A program made the position numbers and the translations under genes. From a virus: a DNA stretch of 57,086 bases. Shown here piece after piece: positions 1 through 8,658 of the stretch. Location: positions 1 to 57,086 of the IMG/VR virus record IMGVR_UViG_3300034021_000250, one strand, 5' to 3'. The notes beneath the pieces are model-generated. The model was given only the letters and a program-made list of their open reading frames with translations, was not told the DNA's origin and ran no database searches. Position 1 is the first letter of the stretch; each line of letters begins with the position of its first letter.

Positions 1-99
1 TGGCGGTGGTGGTGGTGGTGGCGGAGCATTAGGTGCAGCAGGAGGGTCTTCAACATGGGGCGGTGGAGCTGCTGGAGCAGCAACTTCCGGGAATGCGAA
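1..99. repeat. Terminal direct repeat (contig circularisation overlap), left copy
   Basis: The first 99 bases are identical to 56988-57086. Both copies include the same number of GGT units in the glycine-coding run, so the match is exact. A 99-base perfect end overlap is what a de Bruijn assembler leaves when a contig closes on itself, so the genome is read here as circular or circularly permuted with a unit length of 56,987 bp. A genuine short terminal repeat of the virion DNA is less likely because it falls inside a coding sequence. Confidence 0.93.
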
Positions 100-145
100 A
101 ATAACATGGGTTACAGCCGGTACAAGGCTTGGCGCGTTAAACTAA
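2..145 (+). CDS. Glycine-rich tail adhesin, C-terminal part (continues gene starting at 56374)
   Basis: Frame 2 reads through a glycine/alanine run and ends with residues of the type GNAKITWVTAGTRLGALN before TAA at 143-145. Joined across the circle junction to 56374-56988 it gives one 252-residue protein. The poly-Gly C-terminal tip closing with a short TW..TGTR.GA-like tail is typical of phage tail-tip adhesins and receptor-binding proteins whose Gly-rich part forms a polyglycine-II brush. The function is therefore receptor recognition, by family resemblance. It lies 21 bases upstream of the next gene in the same late operon. Confidence 0.75.
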   Translation, partial: GGGGGGGGALGAAGGSSTWGGGAAGAATSGNAKITWVTAGTRLGALN

Positions 146-166
146 TCTAGAATAAGGAAATAAAAA

Positions 167-1156
167 ATGGCTAACATAAATGTCAAAATTATGGGTACTG
201 ACCCGTTCAATAAACTAGTACTTGTAGCTTGTGCCACAGAAGGCAGCGTAAAACCGCTAGAAGAGCAACCGTTATCTGCATACCCATTTGACTTTGGCGG
301 CGCTACTAACGTTGATGAGTTTTTAGCTAACATCCAAGACTCTTGCCGAGAGAAAGCTTTCGCACAAGACCAAGTTTCTTCAGCTGAATATACCGCAGAT
401 AATTGGGTAGGCGCTACAAGCACATTCACACCAGTTCCAGTAGATACTTCAGAATTTACATTCCAAGCTCGAAAAGACGCTATTTACGCAACATACCCAG
501 CGGCTAATATGGACGCTGTAAATGCATTGTGCAATAGGAAGTGGAATCAGATGCAGCTTGCTCCATTACGTAGAGACGTTGACGCTACTATCGTTGGTGT
601 ATATGTAAATGGCTACGGTGGTATGAACGCAGCGGATGCAGCGATTGCACTTCGTTCTATCAAAGAGGCGACTAATGAGTGTGTAGCATTAGGTATCCCG
701 ATGTGCGGAGGCACTACTCCCGTAGACGGTATGTCTAGAGAACGCTTTGAATCATTCCTAACAGGAATTTCGCAATACAATAAGTTTATCAATACAGTTA
801 AACAAAGCTACGTTTACCAAGACTGGAATATTGTATTTGCTAGAAACCGTAAAGCAACACTAATCAAATCAGAGTGCCAGAAGGTAATTGCAGGAGGACT
901 TAACTTCGACGAACACGTATGGGATTCTGATGCTGCTAGCAGAGCTAATATCACTAACTATTTAGTAGCTAACCCTACACTTACAACAACAGAATGGCGT
1001 ACTAAAGGTAATGAACTAGTTAGAGTAGACCTAGCGTTGTTGAGCAAAGCTTTATCGGACTTCGTAACAGCGACGTATCAGGAATCTTGGGCGCGTAAAG
1101 CAGCGCTAGCAGCACTACCACCTGAAACAACTGAGGCTGAGGTCGATGCTATCTAA
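167..1156 (+). CDS. Fibre-associated protein with C-terminal DUF4376-like domain
   Basis: This 329-residue protein starts at an ATG preceded by AAGGA. Residues ~250-329 (tryptophan, a DAASRANI-type stretch, then TEWRTKGNELVRVDL) match the pattern of the DUF4376 domain found at the C-terminus of phage tail-fibre assembly or fibre-associated proteins. The N-terminal half is not recognised. It follows the adhesin gene directly, which supports a role as a fibre chaperone or fibre-tip component. No signal peptide or membrane segment is visible. The end overlaps the next start by 11 bases, so it is translationally coupled to the desaturase gene. The DUF4376 call is by eye. Confidence 0.6.
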   Translation: MANINVKIMGTDPFNKLVLVACATEGSVKPLEEQPLSAYPFDFGGATNVDEFLANIQDSCREKAFAQDQVSSAEYTADNWVGATSTFTPVPVDTSEFTFQARKDAIYATYPAANMDAVNALCNRKWNQMQLAPLRRDVDATIVGVYVNGYGGMNAADAAIALRSIKEATNECVALGIPMCGGTTPVDGMSRERFESFLTGISQYNKFINTVKQSYVYQDWNIVFARNRKATLIKSECQKVIAGGLNFDEHVWDSDAASRANITNYLVANPTLTTTEWRTKGNELVRVDLALLSKALSDFVTATYQESWARKAALAALPPETTEAEVDAI

Positions 1157-2018
1157 TGACGCCAAAGTTAAACTTACCCAAGCATTTGTTTATTTAGTCG
1201 CAATCGCTACAGTAGTATTTGCTTGGGACGCTAAGTTATTTTTATGGAGTTTAGCCGCCGGGTGGATCATGTTCGGGATCGGTGGGAGCATATGTCTTCA
1301 CAAACTATCTTCTCACGGTTCCTTCACACCTAAGAACAGGCTAATCAAATGGGCGCTTTTGTGGTTTGGAACTATCAGTTCTTTAGGTAGTACGATTTGT
1401 TGGGCGGCTGGGCATCGTGAGCATCACCAACATGCGGACAAGAATACTGACCCTCATAGACCATACGGTTCAATGTGGCACAAAGTTAAGATGTGGTTCT
1501 ACTATTTCCCAACATGGGATATTAGTCCGCTGATTGTTCGTGATTTAACACAAGACCCAGACCACCGGTTCTTTCACCGGCACTACTACAAGATCATCAT
1601 TAGCTACGTAGTTTTGCTGTTCTTGATTAACCCTGTTTATGTCGGATACTTCTACGCTATACCGGTACTGTATACATTGTTCGGGATTAGCTGGGCTACT
1701 GTAATCGCGCATATCCCGCAGCTAGGGTATTTCTCATGGAGGACGTACAACACTCCTGACTACACGTACAACAGTAATTTCTGGAATGTACTTTTAATGG
1801 GTGAAGGCTACCACAACACGCACCACGCATGTCCTTGGCTATGGAATAACGCTTTGCACGACGGTGAGTGGGACGCTTCAGCTTGGGTGATTAAGTTGAT
1901 TGGTATACCTAATGATTTTCCTGCGAAACCGCATAAACCACCAAGAACAGGTAAGGCTTTACGCGCTGAGTTGATGGAAGTAAGGCGCAAACTTCAGGAA
2001 GGCGGACATGAGTCTTAA
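1146..2018 (+). CDS. Membrane fatty-acid desaturase (delta-9/acyl-lipid type), copy 1
   Basis: A 290-residue polytopic membrane protein with all three desaturase histidine boxes: HKLSSH (52-57), HREHH (90-94) and HNTHH (223-227, in a GEGYHNTHHACPW context). These bind the di-iron centre that inserts a double bond into acyl chains. Hydrophobic segments at ~10-50, 66-88 and 148-195 give the usual four-helix topology. Length matches short bacterial delta-9 desaturases. It overlaps the preceding gene by 11 bases and the next one by 11, so the four genes here form a tight unit. Substrate (acyl-lipid, acyl-CoA or the neighbouring ACP) cannot be read from the sequence. Box 1 has H-K rather than the common H-R. 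Confidence 0.92.
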   Translation: MLSNDAKVKLTQAFVYLVAIATVVFAWDAKLFLWSLAAGWIMFGIGGSICLHKLSSHGSFTPKNRLIKWALLWFGTISSLGSTICWAAGHREHHQHADKNTDPHRPYGSMWHKVKMWFYYFPTWDISPLIVRDLTQDPDHRFFHRHYYKIIISYVVLLFLINPVYVGYFYAIPVLYTLFGISWATVIAHIPQLGYFSWRTYNTPDYTYNSNFWNVLLMGEGYHNTHHACPWLWNNALHDGEWDASAWVIKLIGIPNDFPAKPHKPPRTGKALRAELMEVRRKLQEGGHES

Positions 2019-2823
2019 ACTTACCCACTATCAGAACACTAAGTTACTTCAGGTGTTCGCTTGGGCTGGTACAGCATACTTGCTAATTTGCCATTGGAGT
2101 ACCACCCCTATCGGTTGGTTGATGTTGTTTGGGTGGTTATCTTCAGGTATTGGTTTGGGTATCTGCCACCATCGCTATGCAGCGCATAAGACGTTTGAAC
2201 CAAAGAACAGACTTATTAAGTGGTTCATTCTGTTCGTAGGCACAATCATTACTCATGGCTCTGTCATCGCTTGGACAATCACACATAGATACCACCACAG
2301 GTTCTGTGACACTCCTAGCGATCCTACTAACCCTGAAGGTAGTTGGTGGCACAAGATTAAGTGCTTCTTCTATTACTTTGGCGACATAGAAAGACCGAAC
2401 AGTAACGTGATGGTTTTAGACCTAATACGTGATGAGGATTTTCAATTTTTCCACAAATTCCACTTCCCAATTATCTTCACTTACATTGGGGTGCTAGCGC
2501 TTATTAATCCGATGCTGGTGTTGTACTTCTATTGCTTCCCAGTGTGCTACGTACTATTTACATCAGGCTGGGTGACTACGTTAGCTCACTCTCCGGCGTT
2601 AAGTATATTTGGGTATAGAAACTACGATACGCCAGACAAGACGTTTAACAGTGTCTTTTGGCAAATCTATTCAATGGGTGACGGATACCACAATAACCAC
2701 CATGCATGCCCGTGGTTGTGGAACATGGCAGTGACTAAATATGAATTTGATATATGCGGTCAGTTAGTAAAACTAATTGGGTATCCAAACGACATACCAC
2801 CAACAAAAGTTAAGGATAAGTAA
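2008..2823 (+). CDS. Membrane fatty-acid desaturase, copy 2 (paralogue)
   Basis: A 271-residue paralogue of the preceding desaturase with intact boxes HRYAAH (55-60), HRYHH (93-97) and HNNHH (228-232). The shared FxPKNRLIKW motif after box 1 and GYHNxHHACPWLWN around box 3 show that the two copies arose by duplication or are close relatives. Other parts differ, suggesting distinct regiochemistry or substrates. Four hydrophobic segments are visible. The start overlaps copy 1 by 11 bases and the stop abuts the oxygenase start (TAATG), indicating coupled expression. An intact set of iron ligands in both copies argues that both are active. Confidence 0.92.
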   Translation: MSLKLTHYQNTKLLQVFAWAGTAYLLICHWSTTPIGWLMLFGWLSSGIGLGICHHRYAAHKTFEPKNRLIKWFILFVGTIITHGSVIAWTITHRYHHRFCDTPSDPTNPEGSWWHKIKCFFYYFGDIERPNSNVMVLDLIRDEDFQFFHKFHFPIIFTYIGVLALINPMLVLYFYCFPVCYVLFTSGWVTTLAHSPALSIFGYRNYDTPDKTFNSVFWQIYSMGDGYHNNHHACPWLWNMAVTKYEFDICGQLVKLIGYPNDIPPTKVKDK

Positions 2824-3440
2824 TGCACTTAGCAATAACAGATTTGTTTCCTACCGCTTTAGCTTCAGTCAGATTAGGTAGAGCATTTACAGATGATGAG
2901 CTAGCTTTTATTGATAGTGAGGCTACCAACACACTTAAGTTTGACTCTCTAATGGGAAAGAACCTAAACATTCTAGATGACCCAAGATTAAGTGATATTA
3001 AGAAGTTTATTGAGGAAGCGGCTAACCAGTACCTGAAAGAAGTCATGTCTAGCAATACGGACGCGTCTTTATATGTAACTCAATCTTGGTTAAACATAGT
3101 GAGTGCTGGTAATAACCAAGGTATGCATATTCACCCTAACAGTTTCTTGACCGGAGTTATTTACATAAAGGTACCTCTAGGAATAGAAGGGTTGGTATTC
3201 CATAAGCACCTTAATTACATAGGTCTAAGAGTCGACCCTGAAGTGCGTAATAAATATAACGAAGAAGACCGTGTAGAGTTAGTACAAGAAGGGCAGGTAC
3301 TTATATTCCCATCAAATTTAATGCACGGAACGCTTACACACGCATCAGTTGATACACCAAGAGTAGCAATTGCCTTTAATACTTTTATACGTGGGACTGT
3401 AGGCAGTATGTACGGGTATAACGAACTAACACTAAGCTAA
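2823..3440 (+). CDS. 2-oxoglutarate/Fe(II)-dependent oxygenase
   Basis: A 205-residue protein resembling the short 2OG-Fe(II) oxygenases common in aquatic phages (TIGR02466/2OG-FeII_Oxy_5 type). The segment GMHIHPNSFLTGVIYI (H102, H104) followed by a distal FPSNLMHG (H168) and TPRVAIAFN (R180) fits the double-stranded beta-helix iron site and the 2-oxoglutarate-binding arginine. The reaction would be hydroxylation of an unknown substrate. Being sandwiched between desaturases and an acyl carrier protein suggests, as inference only, an acyl or lipid substrate. The start shares bases with the previous stop. Confidence 0.8.
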   Translation: MHLAITDLFPTALASVRLGRAFTDDELAFIDSEATNTLKFDSLMGKNLNILDDPRLSDIKKFIEEAANQYLKEVMSSNTDASLYVTQSWLNIVSAGNNQGMHIHPNSFLTGVIYIKVPLGIEGLVFHKHLNYIGLRVDPEVRNKYNEEDRVELVQEGQVLIFPSNLMHGTLTHASVDTPRVAIAFNTFIRGTVGSMYGYNELTLS

Positions 3441-3446
3441 GGAAAA

Positions 3447-3686
3447 ATGATGGAACAACTTGTAAAACAGATGATTGCCAACAGATTAGATATTGACATT
3501 AGTTTGGTGACTAACGAGGCTAGACTTGTGAAAGACCTTAAAGCAGACTCTCTGGACACAGTCGAGCTTTTGATGGAAATCGAGAGAATGTTAAAGCTAA
3601 GGATTGATGACAGCAGCCTAGGTGATATTTCTACTGTACAGAACATTATTGATCTGGCGGTTAAGCTTCAAGCAACTACAGTTTAG
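3447..3686 (+). CDS. Acyl carrier protein
   Basis: A 79-residue acidic four-helix protein with the phosphopantetheine attachment motif LKADSLDTVEL; the modified serine is S35. Length and motif position match type II fatty-acid ACPs. It would need host holo-ACP synthase for activation. It follows the oxygenase by 6 bases with an AAGGA ribosome site and is 12 bases ahead of the large tail-protein gene. A phage ACP next to two desaturases implies that the acyl chain may be presented to them as acyl-ACP; the sequence does not prove this. There are two adjacent ATGs; the first is used here. Confidence 0.9.
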   Translation: MMEQLVKQMIANRLDIDISLVTNEARLVKDLKADSLDTVELLMEIERMLKLRIDDSSLGDISTVQNIIDLAVKLQATTV

Positions 3687-3698
3687 TTAGGGGTTTCT

Positions 3699-6600
3699 AT
3701 GCCAGCACAAAGAATAAAGCAGTTTTCAGGAGTTATACCTAGAGTCGACCCACGGGATATTCCTGAGAATGCTGCACAAGACGCGACTAACGTCTTCCTA
3801 ACGTCTGGTCGTATAGACCCGATGCTGCAACCTACAACTGTAGCCACGACGCGGTCAAGTTTAGTTCAGACCATCTACCGATTGTTTAACGGTACTTCTT
3901 CCTACTGGTTAAACTGGTTAGAGCAAGTTGATGTAGCAGAGTCGCCAGTATATGTCTCTAATAACGCAAGGATTGCTTTTACATCACATAGTTTTGAGCC
4001 AAGACAAACCGACCTTACGCTTGCATCAGCATCGCTACCTTATCCAGCTCAGTGGTATGTGCTAGGCGTAACGCCACCCATTACAGAGGCAACGTGTTCT
4101 TCAATCGTAGGCGGTTCTGGAACAGTAGAGAGTCGTTCATATGTATATACATATGTTACACAGTGGGGCGAAGAATCCGCACCGTCTCCTGCGTCTGTTG
4201 TCACAATCCCAGCTGCGACTATTACTGGTTCGATTGCAGATACTACTTTGACAGTATCAGCCATTACATCAGGCTCACTTTCTTTCTCAGGTCAGACTCT
4301 ATCTGGCACCGGAGTCACTTCAGGGACTAAGCTATTAAGCCAACTTACATCAAGTGAAGCAGCGGTAGCTTCAAGATCCTATGCAGTAGGTACACCAGCA
4401 GGGTCAAAATCGCTAACACTAGCTACATTTACAGGTATATCTTACGGTATGTTTGTGACAGGAACTGGTATCCCAAGTAACACTATAGTCACCAACACGC
4501 ACGATAATACTGTTGAGATATCTAGGGCGACTACGGCACAAGCTTCAGGTACGTATAAATTCTGGACAGCTAAGACTAGTTCTAACTTCGCTTACGGCGG
4601 AGTTTCTGGCGCTACTACTATTGCTTTAAGTTATATGAATAACATTGCAATCGGGCAACTTGTATTAGGTACAGGTATCCCAGCAGGGGCTACAGTAACA
4701 GCACTATCAGGAAATATCGCGCAGAGCTTTGCAAGTGGCGGCGCTTATAACACTTCTAGCATTGTATTCGGTTCTGTATCAGGGATTGCCGTAAACCAAT
4801 TTGTAACTGGCGCTGGTATTACAACGGGTACAATCGTAACAGCTATCGACGTCCCAAATAAAACGGTTTCTATATCGCGCCCATTGTCTGTTCAAGCTGT
4901 TGGCGGGTACTCGTTCAATGCCCAGACAATTACAATTTCTGCAGCGCTTACCGAACAAGCAACAGGTACATATGTATTCTTAGATTCAGTGACAAGCAGT
5001 ACATTCCAAGGCGGCGGTAACGCTGGCGCAACATCTTTTGATCTGTTGAATATATCGTCAGTAGCTGTAGGACAATTAGTATCAGGAACTGGTGTACCAG
5101 CTGGAACAACGGTAACAGACGTATCCAGCACTAATAAGATCAGTATTTCGAACGCGTTAACTGCTCAAGCAGTAGGGGCATACGCGTTTTACAACCAAGG
5201 TGGATTAGGTACGTACGAAGTAGATACTTCTCAAACCGCTGCAAGCACTACAATTTCTACTGCTACAAGTGCAGGTTACAGCAACGCAACATGGAACATT
5301 AATATTCCTGATGTAGCGCCAGCTAACACATACACAATCTCTGCAGCGACGTATGCAGATGGAGTACTTACCCTTACGCTTAATACAACCTTTGGTCTTA
5401 GAGCCTTAGAGTTTCTGAACTTTGTAAACGTAGGCGGTATTACAGACTTAAACTACAAGTCATACCAAGTACAGTCAGTTAATGCAGCGTCTAAGCAAAT
5501 CACTATTAATATAACTACAACGCAGTCTTACGTATCAGGCGGCACCGCTACACGGGATGCTCCGCACAACACAGATAAAATGATGAAGCGCGTTTACCGG
5601 ACTGTTACTACAGCTACGGGTACTAACTTCTATCAGGTAGGCGCAGACTTACCAGTAGCAACAACTACGTTCGCAGATAATTACGTAGCTATTGGTGGAC
5701 AACTTGTGACTAGTGGCTGGGTAATGCCTCCAGCTAACCTTCAAGGTGTAGTAACGCATCCTTCAGGGGCTTTAGTTGGGTTTGTAGGTAATACGATATA
5801 TATGTCACAACCCTACAGCATTTACGCTTGGCCTATAACACAAACTAACACGTTAGATTATACGGTCGTAGGGCTAGGAATTACAGGGCAGTCAGTTGTA
5901 GTAGGTACTGAGGGTAGACCATACGTTCTTACATTTACAGACCCTGCTGCTGCGTCAGCACAAAAGCTAGATAACAACTGGCCTTGTTTAGCTAAGAAAG
6001 GTATCACTACCCTAGAGAACGGCGTGCATTACCCATCAACTCTTGGGCTAGTTTATATCGGGGCATCAGGTGCTTCGCTTATATCTGAGAAGTTCTACGC
6101 ACAAAGAGATTGGGCGGCACTTAACCCTAGCTCATTTATCGCGGCGCACTATGACAGTAGATACTACGCGTTCCACGACGACGGTGAAAACCCTCAGATA
6201 CTTATGTTCTCAGGAAGCACTGGTATCTCGTATATCAACTACCAGCCTACAGCAATGTACACAGACCGTAAGAGCGGCGAGATTTATGTAGCATCTAATG
6301 GTTTCGTGCAGCAACTAAACTCTGGTACAGGTTTGTTCATGCAATACAGCTGGAGAAGTAAAGAGTTTGTCAATCCAAACCCAGTTAACTTAGGCGCATG
6401 TAAAGTAGACTTTGAAGGTGCAGTTACAGCCAGTGATGCGGCAGCGATTGAGGCAGCTAATAACGCGATTAAAGAAGCGAACGTATCTTTGCTAGCCAGC
6501 CCTTTAGGTGTGTTGAATGTAGCTCCACTTAACATGTACCGTGTAGACGGGTCGAACTTAGCCGACTTGTATGTACCAGCAGCTAGCGCATCTTACGTAT

Positions 6601-6776
6601 CAATCTCGTTGTACGCTAACGGGAAACTACAGTTCACAAAAGTGGTAAACGATACAAAAGTTTGGCGTTTCCCAGCAGGACTTAAATACGACAATTACTC
6701 AATCGGGATTACTGGTACAGCCCCTGTTAAAGCAGTGGTTCTAGGCGGTACTCCTATGGACTTGAAAGCAGTATAA
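3699..6776 (+). CDS. Large tail/virion protein with tandem beta repeats
   Basis: A 1025-residue protein. The N-terminus (residues 1-120) and the C-terminal ~400 residues resemble the podovirus tail-tube/stabilisation proteins that sit between portal and needle. Residues ~200-510 hold about five copies of a ~60-residue unit with the signature GQLVxGTGIPAGTxVT followed by KxxSISxxLTxQAxGxYxF, likely beta-sandwich or beta-solenoid repeats. It has no signal peptide. Ribosome site AGGGG precedes the ATG. The gene starts the tail/ejection gene run. The assignment rests on gene order and composition; a fibre-like decoration protein is the alternative. Confidence 0.65.
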   Translation: MPAQRIKQFSGVIPRVDPRDIPENAAQDATNVFLTSGRIDPMLQPTTVATTRSSLVQTIYRLFNGTSSYWLNWLEQVDVAESPVYVSNNARIAFTSHSFEPRQTDLTLASASLPYPAQWYVLGVTPPITEATCSSIVGGSGTVESRSYVYTYVTQWGEESAPSPASVVTIPAATITGSIADTTLTVSAITSGSLSFSGQTLSGTGVTSGTKLLSQLTSSEAAVASRSYAVGTPAGSKSLTLATFTGISYGMFVTGTGIPSNTIVTNTHDNTVEISRATTAQASGTYKFWTAKTSSNFAYGGVSGATTIALSYMNNIAIGQLVLGTGIPAGATVTALSGNIAQSFASGGAYNTSSIVFGSVSGIAVNQFVTGAGITTGTIVTAIDVPNKTVSISRPLSVQAVGGYSFNAQTITISAALTEQATGTYVFLDSVTSSTFQGGGNAGATSFDLLNISSVAVGQLVSGTGVPAGTTVTDVSSTNKISISNALTAQAVGAYAFYNQGGLGTYEVDTSQTAASTTISTATSAGYSNATWNINIPDVAPANTYTISAATYADGVLTLTLNTTFGLRALEFLNFVNVGGITDLNYKSYQVQSVNAASKQITINITTTQSYVSGGTATRDAPHNTDKMMKRVYRTVTTATGTNFYQVGADLPVATTTFADNYVAIGGQLVTSGWVMPPANLQGVVTHPSGALVGFVGNTIYMSQPYSIYAWPITQTNTLDYTVVGLGITGQSVVVGTEGRPYVLTFTDPAAASAQKLDNNWPCLAKKGITTLENGVHYPSTLGLVYIGASGASLISEKFYAQRDWAALNPSSFIAAHYDSRYYAFHDDGENPQILMFSGSTGISYINYQPTAMYTDRKSGEIYVASNGFVQQLNSGTGLFMQYSWRSKEFVNPNPVNLGACKVDFEGAVTASDAAAIEAANNAIKEANVSLLASPLGVLNVAPLNMYRVDGSNLADLYVPAASASYVSISLYANGKLQFTKVVNDTKVWRFPAGLKYDNYSIGITGTAPVKAVVLGGTPMDLKAV

Positions 6777-6964
6777 TGAAGAAACCTACCATACCAGCAA
6801 TACCATTCGGAACTCCGCAATCTGAGCATCTAAGCGCTATTAAGCAGAATATCGAAATGCTTACTGGTAAGGTAGGCGGAACTATTGAGAACTTAGGAAC
6901 ACAAGCTTCGCTACTCGATGTAATCATCAAACTAAACGAGGTTATAAACAAGCTGCAATCTTAA
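6776..6964 (+). CDS. Small phage protein, 62 residues, unknown
   Basis: The start overlaps the preceding stop (TAATG), so it is translationally coupled to the large tail protein. The protein has a Pro-rich N-terminus followed by an amphipathic helix (residues ~20-60) with heptad-like hydrophobics. Small coiled-coil proteins at this position in podoviruses are usually minor virion components. No family is recognised. The next 35 bases carry a promoter. Confidence 0.65.
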   Translation: MKKPTIPAIPFGTPQSEHLSAIKQNIEMLTGKVGGTIENLGTQASLLDVIIKLNEVINKLQS

Positions 6965-6965
6965 C

Positions 6966-6994
6966 TTGCTTACATGTTAACAATATGGTATAAG
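6966..6994 (+). promoter_or_regulatory. Sigma70-type promoter with embedded operator, ahead of GNAT gene
   Basis: TTGCTT (6966-6971), 17-base spacer, TATAAG (6989-6994). The spacer starts with half of the recurrent palindrome (TTACATGTTAACA at 6970-6982). The ATG of the next gene is only 5 bases past the -10 box, so the transcript is predicted to begin at or within one or two bases of the start codon. Confidence 0.65.
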
Positions 6995-6999
6995 GCAGT

Positions 7000-7422
7000 A
7001 TGACAAAACGCATCCTTTGCACCGAGTCCGATAAGGTTCGCGTAGGCGAATGGGTGTTTGCTCGCACAGGCGGAAAATTCCTTCCAGAGATAGCACAGGC
7101 AATAGGTTTAGAGAAAGACGGCGAGCTTATTGCAGGGGCCGTTTTTGAGAGCTGGAACGGAGCTGTTGTGTACGGTCATTTAGCAATTGCTAATAAGTAC
7201 GGCATGAATCGCGAGTTCCTAAAGTTCAACTTCCAATATGTTTTTAACCAACTAAAAGCTAACAAGTTAGTAGGTATGGTAGCAAGCACAAATACAGACG
7301 CTATCAAACTAGATGAAAACTTTGGGTATGTATTAGAAGCAACTATTAAAGATGGTGTACCAAATGGCGACATGCTTATTTACACGATGACTAAAGAGCA
7401 GTGCCGATTTTTGAAGGACTAG
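7000..7422 (+). CDS. GNAT-family N-acetyltransferase
   Basis: A 140-residue protein with the size and pattern of GNAT acetyltransferases: a strand pair around GELIAGAVFESW, a central helix, then a VGMVASTNTDAIKLDENFGYVLE segment resembling GNAT motifs A/B (a conserved Asn followed by a helix and the GFxxE-type strand). GNAT proteins are frequently encoded just upstream of podovirus ejection proteins. Target is unknown. It has its own promoter (6966-6994) with a start codon predicted at the 5' end of the message. It ends 3 bases before the next gene. Confidence 0.65.
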   Translation: MTKRILCTESDKVRVGEWVFARTGGKFLPEIAQAIGLEKDGELIAGAVFESWNGAVVYGHLAIANKYGMNREFLKFNFQYVFNQLKANKLVGMVASTNTDAIKLDENFGYVLEATIKDGVPNGDMLIYTMTKEQCRFLKD

Positions 7423-7425
7423 AAC

Positions 7426-8658
7426 ATGAGATACGATCACTTTTCAATGCTGCCTACACGGGCATTCCAACCAATCGGCAAACGAATGACGCTAGAAGGC
7501 GGCAAAGGTGATGCTCCTCCACCCCCAGATTATTCACCTATTGCAGCATCAAACGAAGCAGCAGCAAAAATTGCAGCGCAGTCAGCGGCGGACGATTTAG
7601 CTTTCCGTAAGAGCGTCTATGCAGATTCACAGCCACGTCAGCAACAGTTATATGACTTAGCTAGCCAAATCGCAGGTCGTCATGTAACGATGATGGATCA
7701 GAACCAAAAGATTGCTGCCGATAATAACAACTATTACAACAATACATTCCAGCCAATCGAAGCACAGACTGCTATGGATTCAATGGGTTCTCAATATCTA
7801 AGCAAGGCTGATCGTTCGCGACTAGCCAATGTTATGAGTGGTACTTCGGGTTTGACTGGGAGCAATCGTACTTTAGCTATTGATGAAATCGCACGTAATG
7901 CACAGAGTGGCGCTGCAGACCAAGCGCAACAACAAGCAATGGCGCAAAGCAATGGCGCTTACACGCAACAGTCGCAAAACTTAGCCCGTATGGGTCTTGA
8001 CCCTTCACGTTTAGCTGCAGCTGCAGCAAGTCTTGCACAGAACCAAACGTCAAACCAAATCAATTCCGCTAACCAAGCGCGTACAAATATCTTTAACCAA
8101 CAAGCCGGTCTTCGTACCGGTGTAGCTAACTTCGGTCGCAACATGCCTAACACTGCAACACAAGCATACGCAACTGCTGGCAACATGGGTAACAGCGCAG
8201 TCAACAATCAAAACACAGGCTTTCAGTCAGGTCTTCCGTACGCTAACTACGTATCTGGTTCAGTACCTAACTCAATCAATGCAGCAAATACTCAAGTACA
8301 AGGCAACCTAGGTTTAGGCCAACTAATGAACGGCTCTTACGCTACACAAATGCAAGGCTACAACAGTGGTGGCGATATGCTTGGTGGCTTAATGGGCTTA
8401 GGCAGTTCTTTAGGCAGTGCTTACATTATGAGAGGCTCTGATAGAAACATTAAAGAAAATATCAAACGCCTTGGTGAGCTTGATAACGGTCTTGTTATTT
8501 ACGAATTTGAATATAAAGAACCGTACAAAAATGTATGGGGGCATGGGCGCAAGATTGGTGTCATGGCTGACGAAGTTGAGTCAGTTCTTCCAGCTGCCGT
8601 TTCTGTGCATCCGGATGGGTATAAGGTAGTTGATTACAGCATGATTGGAGCAGCGTAA
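7426..8658 (+). CDS. Internal virion (ejection) protein with C-terminal S74-type chaperone domain
   Basis: A 410-residue protein. Residues 25-320 are rich in Ala, Gln and Asn and helical, like podovirus ejection proteins. A short glycine-rich hydrophobic stretch (GGLMGLGSSLGSAYIM) precedes residues ~337-410, which match the intramolecular chaperone/peptidase S74 domain (SDRNIKENI; S338 with the conserved Lys). S74 domains normally trimerise and self-cleave from tail spikes and fibres, so its place on an ejection-type protein is noteworthy. The gene overlaps the next by one base and is first of three consecutive large ejection-type genes. Confidence 0.7.
   Translation: MRYDHFSMLPTRAFQPIGKRMTLEGGKGDAPPPPDYSPIAASNEAAAKIAAQSAADDLAFRKSVYADSQPRQQQLYDLASQIAGRHVTMMDQNQKIAADNNNYYNNTFQPIEAQTAMDSMGSQYLSKADRSRLANVMSGTSGLTGSNRTLAIDEIARNAQSGAADQAQQQAMAQSNGAYTQQSQNLARMGLDPSRLAAAAASLAQNQTSNQINSANQARTNIFNQQAGLRTGVANFGRNMPNTATQAYATAGNMGNSAVNNQNTGFQSGLPYANYVSGSVPNSINAANTQVQGNLGLGQLMNGSYATQMQGYNSGGDMLGGLMGLGSSLGSAYIMRGSDRNIKENIKRLGELDNGLVIYEFEYKEPYKNVWGHGRKIGVMADEVESVLPAAVSVHPDGYKVVDYSMIGAA

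Noticed and set aside
4200-5230. DNA-level tandem repeat in the 1025-residue gene
   Set aside because: Repeats are visible only at protein level and diverged in DNA; described as protein domains instead.
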